This document shows, piece after piece, positions 1 to 8,703 of a stretch of 64,000 nt of DNA (within the stretch, counting starts at the first letter, position 1; each line of letters opens with the position of its first letter). Source of the stretch: Nostoc sp. XA010 (GTDB taxonomy: Bacteria > Cyanobacteriota > Cyanobacteriia > Cyanobacteriales > Nostocaceae); assembly GCF_020829625.1 (NCBI RefSeq), contig NZ_JAIVFX010000009.1, positions 124,001 through 188,000 on the forward strand. Reading direction: 5' to 3'. Both the position numbers and the translations under genes were made by a program. The notes beneath the pieces are model-generated. The model was not told the DNA's origin, did no database searches, and worked only from the letters and a program-made list of their open reading frames with translations.

Positions 1-118
1 AAATTACTGTTTCTGCATCTTTACCATAACCAAGCATCTGAGCGATAAAATGGTTAATTCCTGCGATCGCATTGGCTGAATCTGTTGTAACTACTAGTCC
101 TTGTGCATCTTTAAGCAT
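1..118 (-). CDS. Partial TPR-like protein (N-terminal 39 codons)
   Basis: An ATG at 118-116 opens a frame that runs off the left edge of the window, so only 39 codons are visible. It begins MLKDAQGLVVTTDS and continues with a helical stretch (AIAGINHFIAQMLGYG). From memory this resembles the start of cyanobacterial tetratricopeptide proteins of the TTC38-like group, which begin with a similar MLxDAQGL-VTT-S segment. The match is by eye and the rest of the protein is outside the window, so the product is tentative. A HIP1 octamer lies inside the frame. Confidence 0.45.
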   Translation of the reverse strand, partial: MLKDAQGLVVTTDSANAIAGINHFIAQMLGYGKDAETVI

Positions 119-316
119 TATTAATTTCTTGCAGCAGATTTGTGAAGCAATTTCTAAACTACGGTAAGTCTATAGGAATAATGAACTTACAACCTAGAGT
201 ATGTCATAGCTACGATAAAATTGCAAGGATAAAACTACTGTAAATCCATAGAATAACCGTATTTGAATTTTGTAAAGGTATTTTAGATGGGTTCGCCCTG
301 AAGCGATGGCAGATGG

Positions 317-1119
317 TTTAGCATTGCCTCTCTTTTACCCAGAGAAAGTCAGGACATTCACAGTCCTAATGTTTTAGAAGGTACTCTCGCCTACCTTTCC
401 CCAGAACAAACCGGGCGGATGAATCGTAAAATGGTAAATTGGTAGTTGAGGCGACGGCTCAAGTTGGGCAGCAATCAAACATGCTACAGTCCATTTTTCT
501 GGAAGATAGCGCAGATGTTCCCCATAGCTTAATTTATACCGTCAAACGCAGCCTACAAACTACCATCATCCTTGATACAACAGTGCATCGAGCGTTGATA
601 GCTGACCCCTACATCATTCGTCAACAACCCAAAAGCTTGCTGTGTACGGCGATTGGCTATCAAGGCAAACTTTTGGGGATTTTATATTTAGAAAACAATC
701 TTACTACTGGGGCGTTTACCAGCGATCGCGTCGAAATTCTGAATCTGTTATGTACTCAAGCTGCAATCTCCCTGGAAAACGCTCAACTTTATCAGCAAGC
801 ACAAGATACTCTAAAAAACCTTGGACAGACCGAACAATTTTTGCGGTTAATTATCGATAATATCCCCCAGTCTGTTTTTTGGAAAAACCGCAATTGTGTT
901 TATTTAGGCTGTAACCATCGCTCGTCAAATTGTGGTAGAAGGACATGGCGGTTCAGTCTCCTGCACTTCCGAACTTGGACAGGGGAGCAGGGGGCAGGGG
1001 GCAGGGAGCAGGGGAGACAAGGCGATCTGAGTGAGAACTTGCAACAAGTCTTTCTTTCTGCTTGTCCTCAAGTTCTCTTCCCCATGCTCAATATGCATAT
1101 TTTGTCGCACCTTTACTAG
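317..1119 (+). pseudogene. Remnant of HstK-type Ser/Thr kinase-GAF-histidine kinase
   Basis: From 317 a frame reads FSIASLLPRESQDIHSPNVL and then EGTLAYLSPEQTGRMNR. This is the DFG-to-APE activation segment of the Ser/Thr kinase domain of large cyanobacterial HstK-type dual kinases. It stops at 443-445. In another frame, from about 439, follows the end of the GAF domain (LLCTAIGYQGKLLGILYLEN, then AAISLENAQLYQQAQ) and the first strands of a PAS domain (IIDNIPQSVFWKNRNCVYLGC). After about 920 the homology ends and a G-rich STRR (981-1018) fills the frame to the stop at 1119. Intact members have a central AAA-type ATPase between kinase and GAF and a histidine kinase at the end; both are missing. 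The gene has therefore suffered an internal deletion, a frameshift and 3' loss. The 439-1119 frame may still be translated, but a working kinase is not possible. Confidence 0.8.
981..1018. repeat. G-rich STRR (GGGGAGCAGG/GGGCAGG type)
   Basis: Imperfect tandem units of GGGAGCA and GGGGCA. It sits exactly where homology of the HstK remnant ends. Related tracts occur at 11150-11217, 13714-13751, 26561-26612, 27511-27530, 34591-34650 and, in reverse orientation, 58743-58791. Confidence 0.85.
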
Positions 1120-1233
1120 CAGGTAATTTGTAAACTTAAGATTTCCTTTATGAATAGACTCTAAACAAACTCTTTGAGATCATAAAACTTTGTATGCTGA
1201 ATTAATAGGTCTTAAATAGTTCTTTTAAAACTG

Positions 1234-3573
1234 GTGCAAGAAGATTTTAGGTTAATTGTTGATTTGGTTTTGGTTTTAGGCGTTGCCGCCTGCGGTGGAC
1301 TGTTGGCGGCACTTTTGCGACAACCCGTGTTGCTAGGGTATCTCATTGGCGGGATGATCATTGGCCCAGCCGGACTGGGATTGATTAAAGAACTTATTCA
1401 AGTAGAGACTCTGGCACAGTTCGGTGTCGCCTTTTTGCTATTCGCCTTGGGTGTGGAATTTTCTTTTGCGGAACTCAAGAAGGTAAAAGCGATCGCTCTT
1501 GGCGGAGGTGGACTCCAGATTGCTCTGACAATTTTGGTCACAGTTGTGGTATGCGGGTTAACCGGAGCCTGGGGAACCTTACCTGCTAAGGGGATGTTTT
1601 TAGGGTGTATTCTATCCTTGTCTTCCACAGCAGTTGTCCTCAAGTGCTTGATGGAGCGTAACGAAACAGAAACGCCTCATGGGCAAGTGATGCTGGGGAT
1701 TTTGGTAGTACAGGACTTGGCGCTGGGACTGATGTTAGCAGTCTTACCAGCCCTCAACCAACCCCCAGAAACCATTGGCATTGCCGTGCTAACAGCACTG
1801 CTGTGGATTGCTTTATTCGCTGCTGGTGCAATAGCTGCGGGGAATTGGCTGATACCGCCTTTGTTGCGACTGCTAGCCCGTACCGAAAGCCGAGAACTAT
1901 TTTTATTAGGAGTTGTAGCCCTTTGTTTGGGCATTGCTCTGTTGACAGAGTATTTGGGGCTATCGATTGAGATGGGGGCATTTGTCGCCGGTTTGATGAT
2001 TTCTGAGGTGGAATACGCCGATCAAACCCTGACTTATGTCGAACCACTGCGAGATATCTTTGCCAGTTTATTTTTTGCCGCCATTGGCATGTTAATCGAC
2101 CCAGTGTTTTTGTGGAACAACCTGGAATTGATTTTAGGGTTGGTGGCAATAGTTTTCGTAGGTAAATTTTTGATTATTACGCCCCTAGTAAAGCTGTTTG
2201 GCTACCCTTTGAAAACAGCGATAATCGCCGGTTTGGGACTGGCGCAAATTGGAGAATTTTCCTTTGTTCTCGCTAGCGAAGGGCAAACTTTGGGGCTGGT
2301 GTCCCGACAGATATACTTATTAATTTTGGGAACCACCGCAGTCACTCTCATGCTGACTCCCTTTGTGCTGCGGTTAGTGCCATTTTTATTTAACTTTGCC
2401 GAATCAATGCCTTGGTTGAAACCGTATTTACAAGAAGATCAGGTACGGGATGTGTCGGAAGATTTGCCCTTCAAAAACCATCTGGTAGTCTGCGGTTATG
2501 GGCGAGTCGGCAAAAATTTAGTGAAGTTGTTGCTGCAACACGACATACCTGTGGTGGTAATCGACCAATCAGAGAGTAGAATTCAGCAGTTGCGTGAGGC
2601 TGGGGTGTCTTATGTCTATGGCAATTGCGTGAGTTTACATGTTCTAGAAACTGCCGGGGTGAATCATGCCAAAGGAATGGCGATCGCACTTCCAGACCCC
2701 ATGAGTACTCGTCTTTGCTTGAAACGCGCTCTGGAATTGCGCCCAGAATTAGATTTGGTTGTCCGTGCTACCCAGGATAAAAATATTGAAGTGCTGTATC
2801 AATTGGGAGCGAAAGAAGTTGTGCAACCAGAGTTTGAAGCCAGCTTAGAAATGGCAACTCATTTATTAACTAGCTTAGGCTTGTTGTCGCCAGATGTCGT
2901 CCAACGGGAAATGCAGCAAATCCGCAACGATCATTATTTAGATTTTCGCCCAGAGCGTTCCGCTACTGAAGTTGCTCGTGATTTGCGCCAAGCAACTCGC
3001 GATTTAAATCAACGCTGGTATCCTCTACCATCTGATTCGCCCTTAATTGGTATGAGCATAGAAGAAGCAGATATGCGCTACTTAACAGGAGCGAGTTTGA
3101 TGGCAATTCGCCGCGCTAACGGCGATGAAATAGATTATCCCAATAATCAAACCAAATTGGAAGCAGGCGATCGCTTGCTGGTAGTGGGAGCAGATGAAGA
3201 ATTGGCGGCTTTGGCAGAATTCGCTAAAGGACAAGCTGCTGTCCCCGGAGAAAATAGTGCTTGCCAGTGGATTGCAGTTAATGCAGATACACCAACGCTA
3301 GGTAAAACCTTTGCAGATTTAGATATTGGTAAGCAATATGGAGTACAAGTACAGGCGATCCGGCGCGATGGTAAATTTATCCGCTATCCCGATGGCGGCA
3401 TGGATTTGCGAGTTGGCGACCAAGTATTATTATGTGGTGGCTTAACAGGTCTGAGTAAATTACAACAATTATTTGCCGTCGCCACTTCAGTACCCATTTC
3501 CATCCCAGTGTTGAAAGCTGGTGAGGCAGAAGCGCTCAAAGAGTTTCTGCCGATGGATAATTTGCGAGAATAG
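1234..3573 (+). CDS. CPA2-family cation:proton antiporter with RCK (TrkA) domains
   Basis: A 779-residue inner-membrane antiporter of the KefB/NapA type, exchanging K+ or Na+ for H+. Residues 1 to about 385 form a dozen hydrophobic segments with conserved family motifs, including VVQDLALG near 148-155. A TrkA-N (RCK) nucleotide-binding domain starts with NHLVVCGYGRVGKNLV (about 415-430), a Rossmann GxGxxG loop. Two TrkA-C domains follow (about 560-630, LIGMSIEEADMRYLTG; and about 670-740, LGKTFADLDIGKQYGV). The tandem C-terminal domains suggest ligand gating by nucleotides. The start is a GTG at 1234 with no strong ribosome-binding site; no in-frame ATG fits the first membrane helix better. 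The stop TAG lies in a TAGTCATTGGTCATT repeat. The transported ion cannot be told from sequence. Confidence 0.9.
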   Translation: MQEDFRLIVDLVLVLGVAACGGLLAALLRQPVLLGYLIGGMIIGPAGLGLIKELIQVETLAQFGVAFLLFALGVEFSFAELKKVKAIALGGGGLQIALTILVTVVVCGLTGAWGTLPAKGMFLGCILSLSSTAVVLKCLMERNETETPHGQVMLGILVVQDLALGLMLAVLPALNQPPETIGIAVLTALLWIALFAAGAIAAGNWLIPPLLRLLARTESRELFLLGVVALCLGIALLTEYLGLSIEMGAFVAGLMISEVEYADQTLTYVEPLRDIFASLFFAAIGMLIDPVFLWNNLELILGLVAIVFVGKFLIITPLVKLFGYPLKTAIIAGLGLAQIGEFSFVLASEGQTLGLVSRQIYLLILGTTAVTLMLTPFVLRLVPFLFNFAESMPWLKPYLQEDQVRDVSEDLPFKNHLVVCGYGRVGKNLVKLLLQHDIPVVVIDQSESRIQQLREAGVSYVYGNCVSLHVLETAGVNHAKGMAIALPDPMSTRLCLKRALELRPELDLVVRATQDKNIEVLYQLGAKEVVQPEFEASLEMATHLLTSLGLLSPDVVQREMQQIRNDHYLDFRPERSATEVARDLRQATRDLNQRWYPLPSDSPLIGMSIEEADMRYLTGASLMAIRRANGDEIDYPNNQTKLEAGDRLLVVGADEELAALAEFAKGQAAVPGENSACQWIAVNADTPTLGKTFADLDIGKQYGVQVQAIRRDGKFIRYPDGGMDLRVGDQVLLCGGLTGLSKLQQLFAVATSVPISIPVLKAGEAEALKEFLPMDNLRE

Positions 3574-3611
3574 TCATTGGTCATTAATCATTCACAAAGA
3601 AGAAATGACAT

Positions 3612-3690
3612 AGACGCCTTAGCGGCTACTCTTCTCCTGACGGAGACGCTACGCGAACGAGTTCTCCAACGGAGTACCCGCAGGGTAGGA
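3612..3690. repeat. Dispersed repeat with GGAGACGCTACGCGAACG core
   Basis: A segment rich in short inverted repeats (CTCCTGACGGAGACGC, GAGTTCTCCAACGGAG) lying between the antiporter and hfq. The core GGAGACGCTACGCGAACG recurs exactly at about 27785-27802, and a variant lies at 5945-5992. This is a family of palindromic intergenic repeats, probably a small non-autonomous element. Confidence 0.6.
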
Positions 3691-3697
3691 TAAATGA

Positions 3698-3910
3698 CTA
3701 ACTCTTGGGTTTGATATAAGCGATCGCCTGTTTCCAAACGGTGTGCTGACTGTTTGCATCAGCAATACAGATACACTGCGGATCTTGCCATACAACCTTT
3801 CCTGCCAGCACATCACCAGTCAGCAGCTTTAACTCTACTGGCGTTGTTTGTTTAATCAGGTTTTGGACTTGGATAATACTGGGTAAAGTAGTGTCAAATT
3901 CGGTAAGCAT
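3698..3910 (-). CDS. hfq: Cyanobacterial Hfq-like protein
   Basis: Seventy residues starting MLTEFDTTLPSIIQVQNLI, with the Sm1 core (TPVELKLLTGDVLAGKVVWQ) and Sm2 end (HTVWKQAIAYIKPK). Cyanobacterial Hfq keeps the Sm fold but lacks the usual RNA-binding residues; in Synechocystis it acts with the pilus ATPase PilB1 in motility and DNA uptake. The frame is open upstream to 4006, but the ATG at 3910 matches the family start and leaves a 69-base divergent promoter region with dapF. That neighbourhood (hfq beside dapF) is, as far as I recall, common in cyanobacteria and supports the call. Confidence 0.88.
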   Translation of the reverse strand: MLTEFDTTLPSIIQVQNLIKQTTPVELKLLTGDVLAGKVVWQDPQCICIADANSQHTVWKQAIAYIKPKS

Positions 3911-3979
3911 TTTTAGTAAAGATGAACCTACAAGGCAAAATAAAGAGTAACTAATCCTTGATAATTCATCCTTGAAGAA

Positions 3980-4819
3980 ATGGCAATCGAATTTACTAAG
4001 TATCATGGTCTAGGCAACGACTTTATTTTGATTGACAATCGCTCGTCATCAGTGCCTGTAGTGACTCCAGAGCAAGCGTTCGAGTTGTGCGATCGCCATT
4101 TTGGTATCGGTGCTGATGGTGTCATTTTTGCCCTACCTGGAGAAAACGGCACTGACTACACCATGCGGATTTATAATTCCGATGGTTCAGAACCGGAAAT
4201 GTGTGGCAACGGCATTCGCTGTTTAGCTGGCTTTTTAGCAGATTTAGAAGGCGAATCCCGGAATCAAGACTCATATCGCATTCATACTTTGGGTGGTGTA
4301 ATGACACCGCAACTGTTATCTGATGGTCAAGTTAAAGTAGATATGGGTTTACCCAGGTTACTCGCTAGCGAAATTCCTACCACCCTTACACCCGCCCAAG
4401 AAAAAGTAATTTCTCAGCCGTTAGAGGTGGCGGGGCAAACTTGGGAAGTCACCTGTGTAAATATGGGAAATCCCCACTGCATTACCTTTGTGGAAGATGT
4501 CGCAGCAATTGAGTTAGAAACCATCGGCCCTAAATTTGAGCATCACCCAGCTTTCCCCGAACGCATAAATACCGAATTTATTCAAGTGGTACGCCGTGAC
4601 TACTTGAAAATGCGGGTGTGGGAACGGGGGGCTGGGATTACATTAGCTTGCGGGACTGGTGCTTGTGCTTCCTTGGTAGCTGGAGTGTTAACCGGGAAAT
4701 GCGATCGCGCCGCAACTGTAGAATTACCAGGTGGCCCCTTGCAAATTGAATGGTCAGAAATCGACCAACGAGTTTACATGACAGGCCCGGCCCAAAAGGT
4801 ATTCACTGGTAAACTGTAA
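3980..4819 (+). CDS. dapF: Diaminopimelate epimerase
   Basis: DapF interconverts LL- and meso-diaminopimelate in the lysine and peptidoglycan pathway, in the cytoplasm. The 279-residue length is normal. It starts [20 protein letters not shown], the usual N-terminal signature. The two catalytic cysteines are in [11 protein letters not shown] (about residue 75) and [10 protein letters not shown] (about residue 220), and the substrate-binding MGNPHCITF segment is present. It is transcribed away from hfq. A two-hairpin repeat at 4854-4910 separates it from the convergent EamA gene and may end transcription of both. Confidence 0.96.
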   Translation: MAIEFTKYHGLGNDFILIDNRSSSVPVVTPEQAFELCDRHFGIGADGVIFALPGENGTDYTMRIYNSDGSEPEMCGNGIRCLAGFLADLEGESRNQDSYRIHTLGGVMTPQLLSDGQVKVDMGLPRLLASEIPTTLTPAQEKVISQPLEVAGQTWEVTCVNMGNPHCITFVEDVAAIELETIGPKFEHHPAFPERINTEFIQVVRRDYLKMRVWERGAGITLACGTGACASLVAGVLTGKCDRAATVELPGGPLQIEWSEIDQRVYMTGPAQKVFTGKL

Positions 4820-4853
4820 CCAGCTTTTCATTGGCATTACTCAGTATTTCGAG

Positions 4854-4910
4854 GTTTGTAGTAAGCACTTTAGTGCTTAATAAATCAGGACTAAAGTCCT
4901 TACTACGAAC
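4854..4910. repeat. Long inverted repeat between convergent genes
   Basis: Outer arms GTAGTAAG (4858-4865) and CTTACTAC (4899-4906) enclose two inner hairpins with arms AGCACT/AGTGCT and GGACT/AGTCC, giving a cruciform-like structure. A diverged copy is at 8774-8825. It lies between the 3' ends of dapF and the EamA gene, so it could act as a bidirectional terminator, but there is no T-run and it is better described as a dispersed palindromic repeat. Confidence 0.65.
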
Positions 4911-4913
4911 TTT

Positions 4914-5909
4914 TTAAGATTCACTTTCTGCTGGAGATTGGATATGGGTATTAACTTTAGATTGTATAGATTCTTTATTAGAAATTGCTAGATATATACC
5001 CCCTACAATTAGAGCCAACCCTAACAAGTTAAAAATACTCAAGTTTTCCGAGAAAAGTATCCAAGCAAGAATCGCAACAATCACGGGATTGAGTAGTAAG
5101 AGTAAAGAGATAAATCCTGATGAAAAATTTTTGAGGCTGTATACAATTAGCCCATGACCCAAGGCTTCGCAAATAGCAGCTAAGGCAAAGACTACTAACC
5201 ACCCCGACAAAGTAACTGGAAAAACTTGTTTTTCAAAGATTAGCACTACTGGTATCATCAATGTAGTTCCAATCACACAGCGCCACAGAAGTATCGTGAG
5301 AACTGAAAACTTATTGCGGATCTGCTCAATAAGTAAAAAGTTCGCTGCATAAAAAACCGATGATATCAGGGCAACAGCATCACCTGTAATATTATTATTA
5401 GAACGTAATAAATCTTCAAATCCGACAGCGATCGCACCGATTATGGCTAAGATCAGACCGATGATAAATTTACGCCCAAAAAATTGATTAAAAAATAGCC
5501 ATCCTCCTAAAGTAGTAAATAGCGGATTGAGGCTACCTAAGGCATTAGCATTAGCAGCACCAGTCTGAGTTAACGCCCAAGTCCAAGATAATCGACCTAA
5601 TACATGAACTAGACCCACTGCGATTAAAAGTGCTATATCTTTGATTGGATAAGGCTGCTGTGGTAATACAGGTTTATCACCTGTAATTTGAGTCCGTACT
5701 TGGTTAATTCCACTCCATAAGCCAAAGATAATAGTCGCTATCCATAAACGATTAAAAAATGTAGCAACAGCGCTCATTTCTCTAACAGCAACTTTAATAA
5801 ATATTGCTGTTGAAGATAAAGCGAATAATGCAATTATTACTATGATTATCGGTAGGATTTTTGAAGTTTTATCATTTTCTGGTGTTAGGCTTAATTGATT
5901 TTCTGCCAT
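4914..5909 (-). CDS. EamA/DMT-family membrane transporter
   Basis: A 331-residue integral membrane protein with about ten hydrophobic helices arranged as two EamA repeats (about residues 17-165 and 173-310). Typical features are the pairs FFNRLWIA in the first half and LLLLLNPVIVAILAWILFSE in the second half. DMT-superfamily members usually export small metabolites; the substrate cannot be predicted. The N-terminus (MAENQLSLTPENDKTSK) is hydrophilic and the C-terminus ends in a short polar tail. It stands alone between the convergent dapF gene and the ada-alkA pair, with repeats on both sides. Confidence 0.88.
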   Translation of the reverse strand: MAENQLSLTPENDKTSKILPIIIVIIALFALSSTAIFIKVAVREMSAVATFFNRLWIATIIFGLWSGINQVRTQITGDKPVLPQQPYPIKDIALLIAVGLVHVLGRLSWTWALTQTGAANANALGSLNPLFTTLGGWLFFNQFFGRKFIIGLILAIIGAIAVGFEDLLRSNNNITGDAVALISSVFYAANFLLIEQIRNKFSVLTILLWRCVIGTTLMIPVVLIFEKQVFPVTLSGWLVVFALAAICEALGHGLIVYSLKNFSSGFISLLLLLNPVIVAILAWILFSENLSIFNLLGLALIVGGIYLAISNKESIQSKVNTHIQSPAESES

Positions 5910-5944
5910 TTAGTTTATATTTATAATATGAACCACCAAGTGCG

Positions 5945-5992
5945 CCTTCTCTACGAGACACTACGTGAACGCGGAGCGTCTCCTAGAGAAGG
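5945..5992. repeat. 48-bp imperfect palindrome
   Basis: Perfect outer arms CCTTCTCTA (5945-5953) and TAGAGAAGG (5984-5992), with an inner GAGAC...GTCTC pair. The loop carries CACTACGTGAACGCGGAG, a variant of the dispersed ACGCTACGCGAACG element at 3612-3690 and 27784-27881. It lies between the alkA-like gene and the EamA gene, upstream of neither by much, so a role in transcription is uncertain. Confidence 0.6.
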
Positions 5993-6004
5993 GAGAAGTA
6001 GTAA

Positions 6005-6643
6005 TTATTTGGGATTACTCAGGTAATAATGCCATAGAAGTCTTGCCGCAACTGCTCGCCACGGTCGCCAGTGCTGTGTCATCGCTTCTAGTTGCACTGG
6101 TGTTGGACGCGTCGCCAAGTTTTTGAGTTTTTGGAAAGCGATCGCGATCGCTAAATCGCCTTTAGGAAAGACATCAGGACGTTGCAGCGCCATGAGCAAA
6201 TAAATATCAACTGTCCAATCTCCTATACCTTTAAGACGCTTTAACTCAGTTCTGATAGTAGTTTCGTCCATTGTTTCCAGCTTGGTTAGCTCAAGCTGAC
6301 CAGTTGCGATCGCATTCGCCAATCCACGACAGTATAAAATCTTTTGCCGACTGAATCCTATTCCTCTTAATTGAACATCATCCAATATCAAAAAAGTTTC
6401 TGGCGTCAGAGTTACAACAACCCCGCATAAACGTTTAAATACAGCCCTAGCAGCCGCTACGGAAACTTGCTGTTCCAGAATTATGCACAACAATGTTGCA
6501 AAACCTGGTTCTCTTTTCCACATAGGTGGTGGCCCCAGTGTTTCTAAAATCCAAGCCAAATCGCTATCAAGATTGGCAAGCACCATTAAACCACGGGTAA
6601 GACTTTCTTCAGTCAACGATTCTAGTTCAGGTGTTTGAGTCAT
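6005..6643 (-). CDS. DNA-3-methyladenine glycosylase II (AlkA/HhH-GPD family)
   Basis: A 212-residue base-excision glycosylase that removes alkylated purines from DNA. The helix-hairpin-helix is LKRLKGIGDWTVDIYLLMAL (about residues 137-156), followed by the catalytic Asp of the GPD motif in RPDVFPKGDLAIAIAF. The upstream part has LCIILEQQVSVAAARAVF, the usual HhH-GPD entry helix. I chose ATG 6643 (MTQTPELESLTEES) over the open frame upstream, because the extra 36 residues lie inside ada and look unlike the family. The start overlaps the end of ada by 17 bases, which indicates translational coupling and a shared adaptive-response transcript. It lacks the N-terminal TBP-like domain of E. coli AlkA, like many short bacterial homologues. 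Confidence 0.9.
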   Translation of the reverse strand: MTQTPELESLTEESLTRGLMVLANLDSDLAWILETLGPPPMWKREPGFATLLCIILEQQVSVAAARAVFKRLCGVVVTLTPETFLILDDVQLRGIGFSRQKILYCRGLANAIATGQLELTKLETMDETTIRTELKRLKGIGDWTVDIYLLMALQRPDVFPKGDLAIAIAFQKLKNLATRPTPVQLEAMTQHWRPWRAVAARLLWHYYLSNPK

Positions 6644-7712
6644 CTTTGAGAAATTTCGATTCTTGTGTAAGCAGTTTTTGTTTGCGCTCAATTCCCCAGT
6701 GATAACCACCAAGACTGCCATCACTCCGCAGCACTCGATGACACGGTACAATCAGCGCGATCGGATTAGCGCCACAAGCATTACCTACAGCGCGGACTGC
6801 CTGGGGTTTGGCAATATTACGTGCAATATCAGTGTAAGTGCGGGTTTTGCCATAAGGAATTTTTTGTAATGCTTGCCACACCTGTTTCTGAAATGCTGTC
6901 CCACGGACATCAAGTGGTAAATCAAGATGTGTTTCACCTCCTGCAATGAAGTCGAGGATTGCTTGTATCCATTCCTTGTGTGTGTGGTCATCACGCATAA
7001 TGTGCGCTTGGTGAAATTCCTGGTTCAAGATATGTTCAAGCTTGTCTACTTCATCACCTAGCTTAACGCTGCAAATACCCTTCTCTGTTGTTGCCACAAG
7101 CAAATATCCTAGTGGACATGGAGCGATCGCATAGACAATACTGATTGTCTTTCCAGCATGTTGGTAAGTCTTTGGTGTCATTCCCAATTGCTTAGGTGCT
7201 TTCTCATACAGTTGGCTACTTGAACCATACCCCGTGTCGTAAACTGCATGAGCAATTTCCTCCCCTGACTGAAGACGCTGCTTCAATCGTTGGCTACGTA
7301 GCGCATCTGCATATTGAAAAGGCGATACGCCAATTATTTGCTTAAATATTCTTTGTAGATAACTAGGACTCATTTCAACTTGAGAGGATAATTCTGAGAG
7401 AGTTGGGATGCGATCGCCTTGTGCTTCAATGTATCGACACGCTGCTAAAACTTTGGACTTAGCTGTATTTGGAACTGTTTCAAATTGTGGCTGACAGCGC
7501 TTACAAGCTCGAAAACCTGCGCTTTCAGCCTCTTGTGCCGACTCAAAGAAGCAAACTTGATTTCGATTTGGTCTGCGACTAGGGCAAATAGGTCTGCAAT
7601 AAACGCCTGTAGAGCGAACACCATAGAAAAACTTGCCATCAATTGTGGGATCTCGATTGAGAACTGCTTGCCAAAGAGTTTCTTCCAAAACTGTTATCTG
7701 TTGTAATTGCAT
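6627..7712 (-). CDS. ada: Ada: O6-methylguanine-DNA methyltransferase and regulator
   Basis: A 361-residue three-part protein. Residues 1-80 form the Ada zinc domain with cysteines C39, C43, C70 and C73 (GVYCRPICPSRRPNR, RACKRCQPQ), where C39 would accept methyl groups from phosphotriesters. An AraC-type helix-turn-helix follows (about 100-185, SELSSQVEMSPSYLQRIFKQ). The C-terminal methyltransferase has the acceptor C324 in VPCHRVLRSDG, preceded by GNACGANPIALI. In the family, methylated Ada activates its own promoter. The downstream glycosylase gene overlaps it, so both are likely induced together by alkylation damage. Upstream is a stem-loop repeat (7760-7782). Confidence 0.95.
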   Translation of the reverse strand: MQLQQITVLEETLWQAVLNRDPTIDGKFFYGVRSTGVYCRPICPSRRPNRNQVCFFESAQEAESAGFRACKRCQPQFETVPNTAKSKVLAACRYIEAQGDRIPTLSELSSQVEMSPSYLQRIFKQIIGVSPFQYADALRSQRLKQRLQSGEEIAHAVYDTGYGSSSQLYEKAPKQLGMTPKTYQHAGKTISIVYAIAPCPLGYLLVATTEKGICSVKLGDEVDKLEHILNQEFHQAHIMRDDHTHKEWIQAILDFIAGGETHLDLPLDVRGTAFQKQVWQALQKIPYGKTRTYTDIARNIAKPQAVRAVGNACGANPIALIVPCHRVLRSDGSLGGYHWGIERKQKLLTQESKFLKDDSNT

Positions 7713-8115
7713 TTATGTCTCCTTGGATATATTACAAAGGGAGAAAAATAAATCTAGTTCCCTCCCCTTTCTAAGGGGAGGGTTAGGGTGGGGTAAAACC
7801 TTGACTAATCAGCTATTTCAGACTTGTGTGTACACCGTAGCTTACTAAGGGGAGGTGCTGCAGGCGGTGGGATTCTTTCTATGCGTCTTCATACAGACTT
7901 GGTATTAGGTAAAACTAGATTAAATGTATCGATAAAGTATTTTCTATCTGATTGTTGCGATCAAAGTTGATTATCTCAGTTTTTTAATGTACCAACTCAG
8001 ATACATTCAAGTCCTCAATCCCAACGTAAGCGTGGTTTTTGCTCAAGTTAGAAGTGAGTTTATGTAATGTATCTCTGCGAATATTAGCTACTTATGGTTT
8101 AGGGTAGGCAATTAC
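7713..8115. other. Intergenic, about 400 bp; only repeats seen
   Basis: No coding potential was recognised. The part next to ada should hold its promoter. It contains a strong hairpin repeat at 7760-7782 and a second partial piece of similar G-rich sequence at about 7847-7870 (TAAGGGGAGG). The rest is AT-rich without clear motifs. Confidence 0.5.
7760..7782. repeat. CCCTCCCCTT/AAGGGGAGGG hairpin repeat
   Basis: Ten-base-pair perfect stem (CCCTCCCCTT, loop TCT, AAGGGGAGGG) followed by GTTAGGGTGGGG. I recognise this as a common intergenic palindrome of Nostoc-type genomes. It lies 48 bases upstream of the ada start. Confidence 0.6.
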
Positions 8116-8703
8116 TCACCAAATTTCCACCAAATCTAAAATAAATCCTGGCAAAATACGTTCTCCCGATAGAGTTTTAGGACTTTGTAAAATCTCAACT
8201 TCTCGATTGGGACGATAAATTTCTACCTGTTGCTGTCCTCTATTAATTAACCAGCCTAATCTGGCGCCATTCTCCATGTATTCCCTCATTTTGGCTCGCG
8301 TTTTTTCTAAGGAATCACTTGGAGACATTAACTCAACTACAAAATCAGGGCACAAAGGAGCAAATCTTTCTTTTTCTGCTTCGCTTAAAGCATTCCACCG
8401 TTCCATTTTCACCCAGGAAGCATCTGGAGAAAGCTCTGCACCGTTGGGAAGTTTGAAACCACCAGAAGAGTCAAAGGATTTACCTAGTTTATTTTGACGA
8501 CTCCAAGCTCTTAATTGATAAGTTAAATCAGCATTACGGTCACTAGTACTACTCCCCGTAGGTGGCATAATAATTAATTTCCCTGAAGCTGTCCGCTCAA
8601 ACTTTAAGTCTCGATTATTTTGGCAAAGCTGAAAAAATTGCTCGTCAGTCAAGTCGATATTTAATTCGAGGGTAGAAGGTAAACTGACGGTGGTAGTATT
8701 CAT
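8116..8703 (-). CDS. Uma2-family endonuclease-like protein (DUF820)
   Basis: A 195-residue protein of the PD-(D/E)XK-like Uma2/DUF820 family, which is greatly expanded in cyanobacteria. Visible family landmarks are the N-terminal FERTASGKLIIMPPTG, the acidic SPDASWVKMERW (catalytic Asp), DFVVELMSPSDS (catalytic Glu), KMREYMENGARLGWLI and the terminal QVEIYRP strand. The cellular role of these proteins is not established; many sit near mobile elements. It is monocistronic here. A second member lies at 14042-14611. Confidence 0.88.
   Translation of the reverse strand: MNTTTVSLPSTLELNIDLTDEQFFQLCQNNRDLKFERTASGKLIIMPPTGSSTSDRNADLTYQLRAWSRQNKLGKSFDSSGGFKLPNGAELSPDASWVKMERWNALSEAEKERFAPLCPDFVVELMSPSDSLEKTRAKMREYMENGARLGWLINRGQQQVEIYRPNREVEILQSPKTLSGERILPGFILDLVEIW

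Noticed and set aside
1754..2149. 131-codon minus-strand frame within the antiporter gene
   Set aside because: Antisense shadow of a clearly conserved membrane protein gene.
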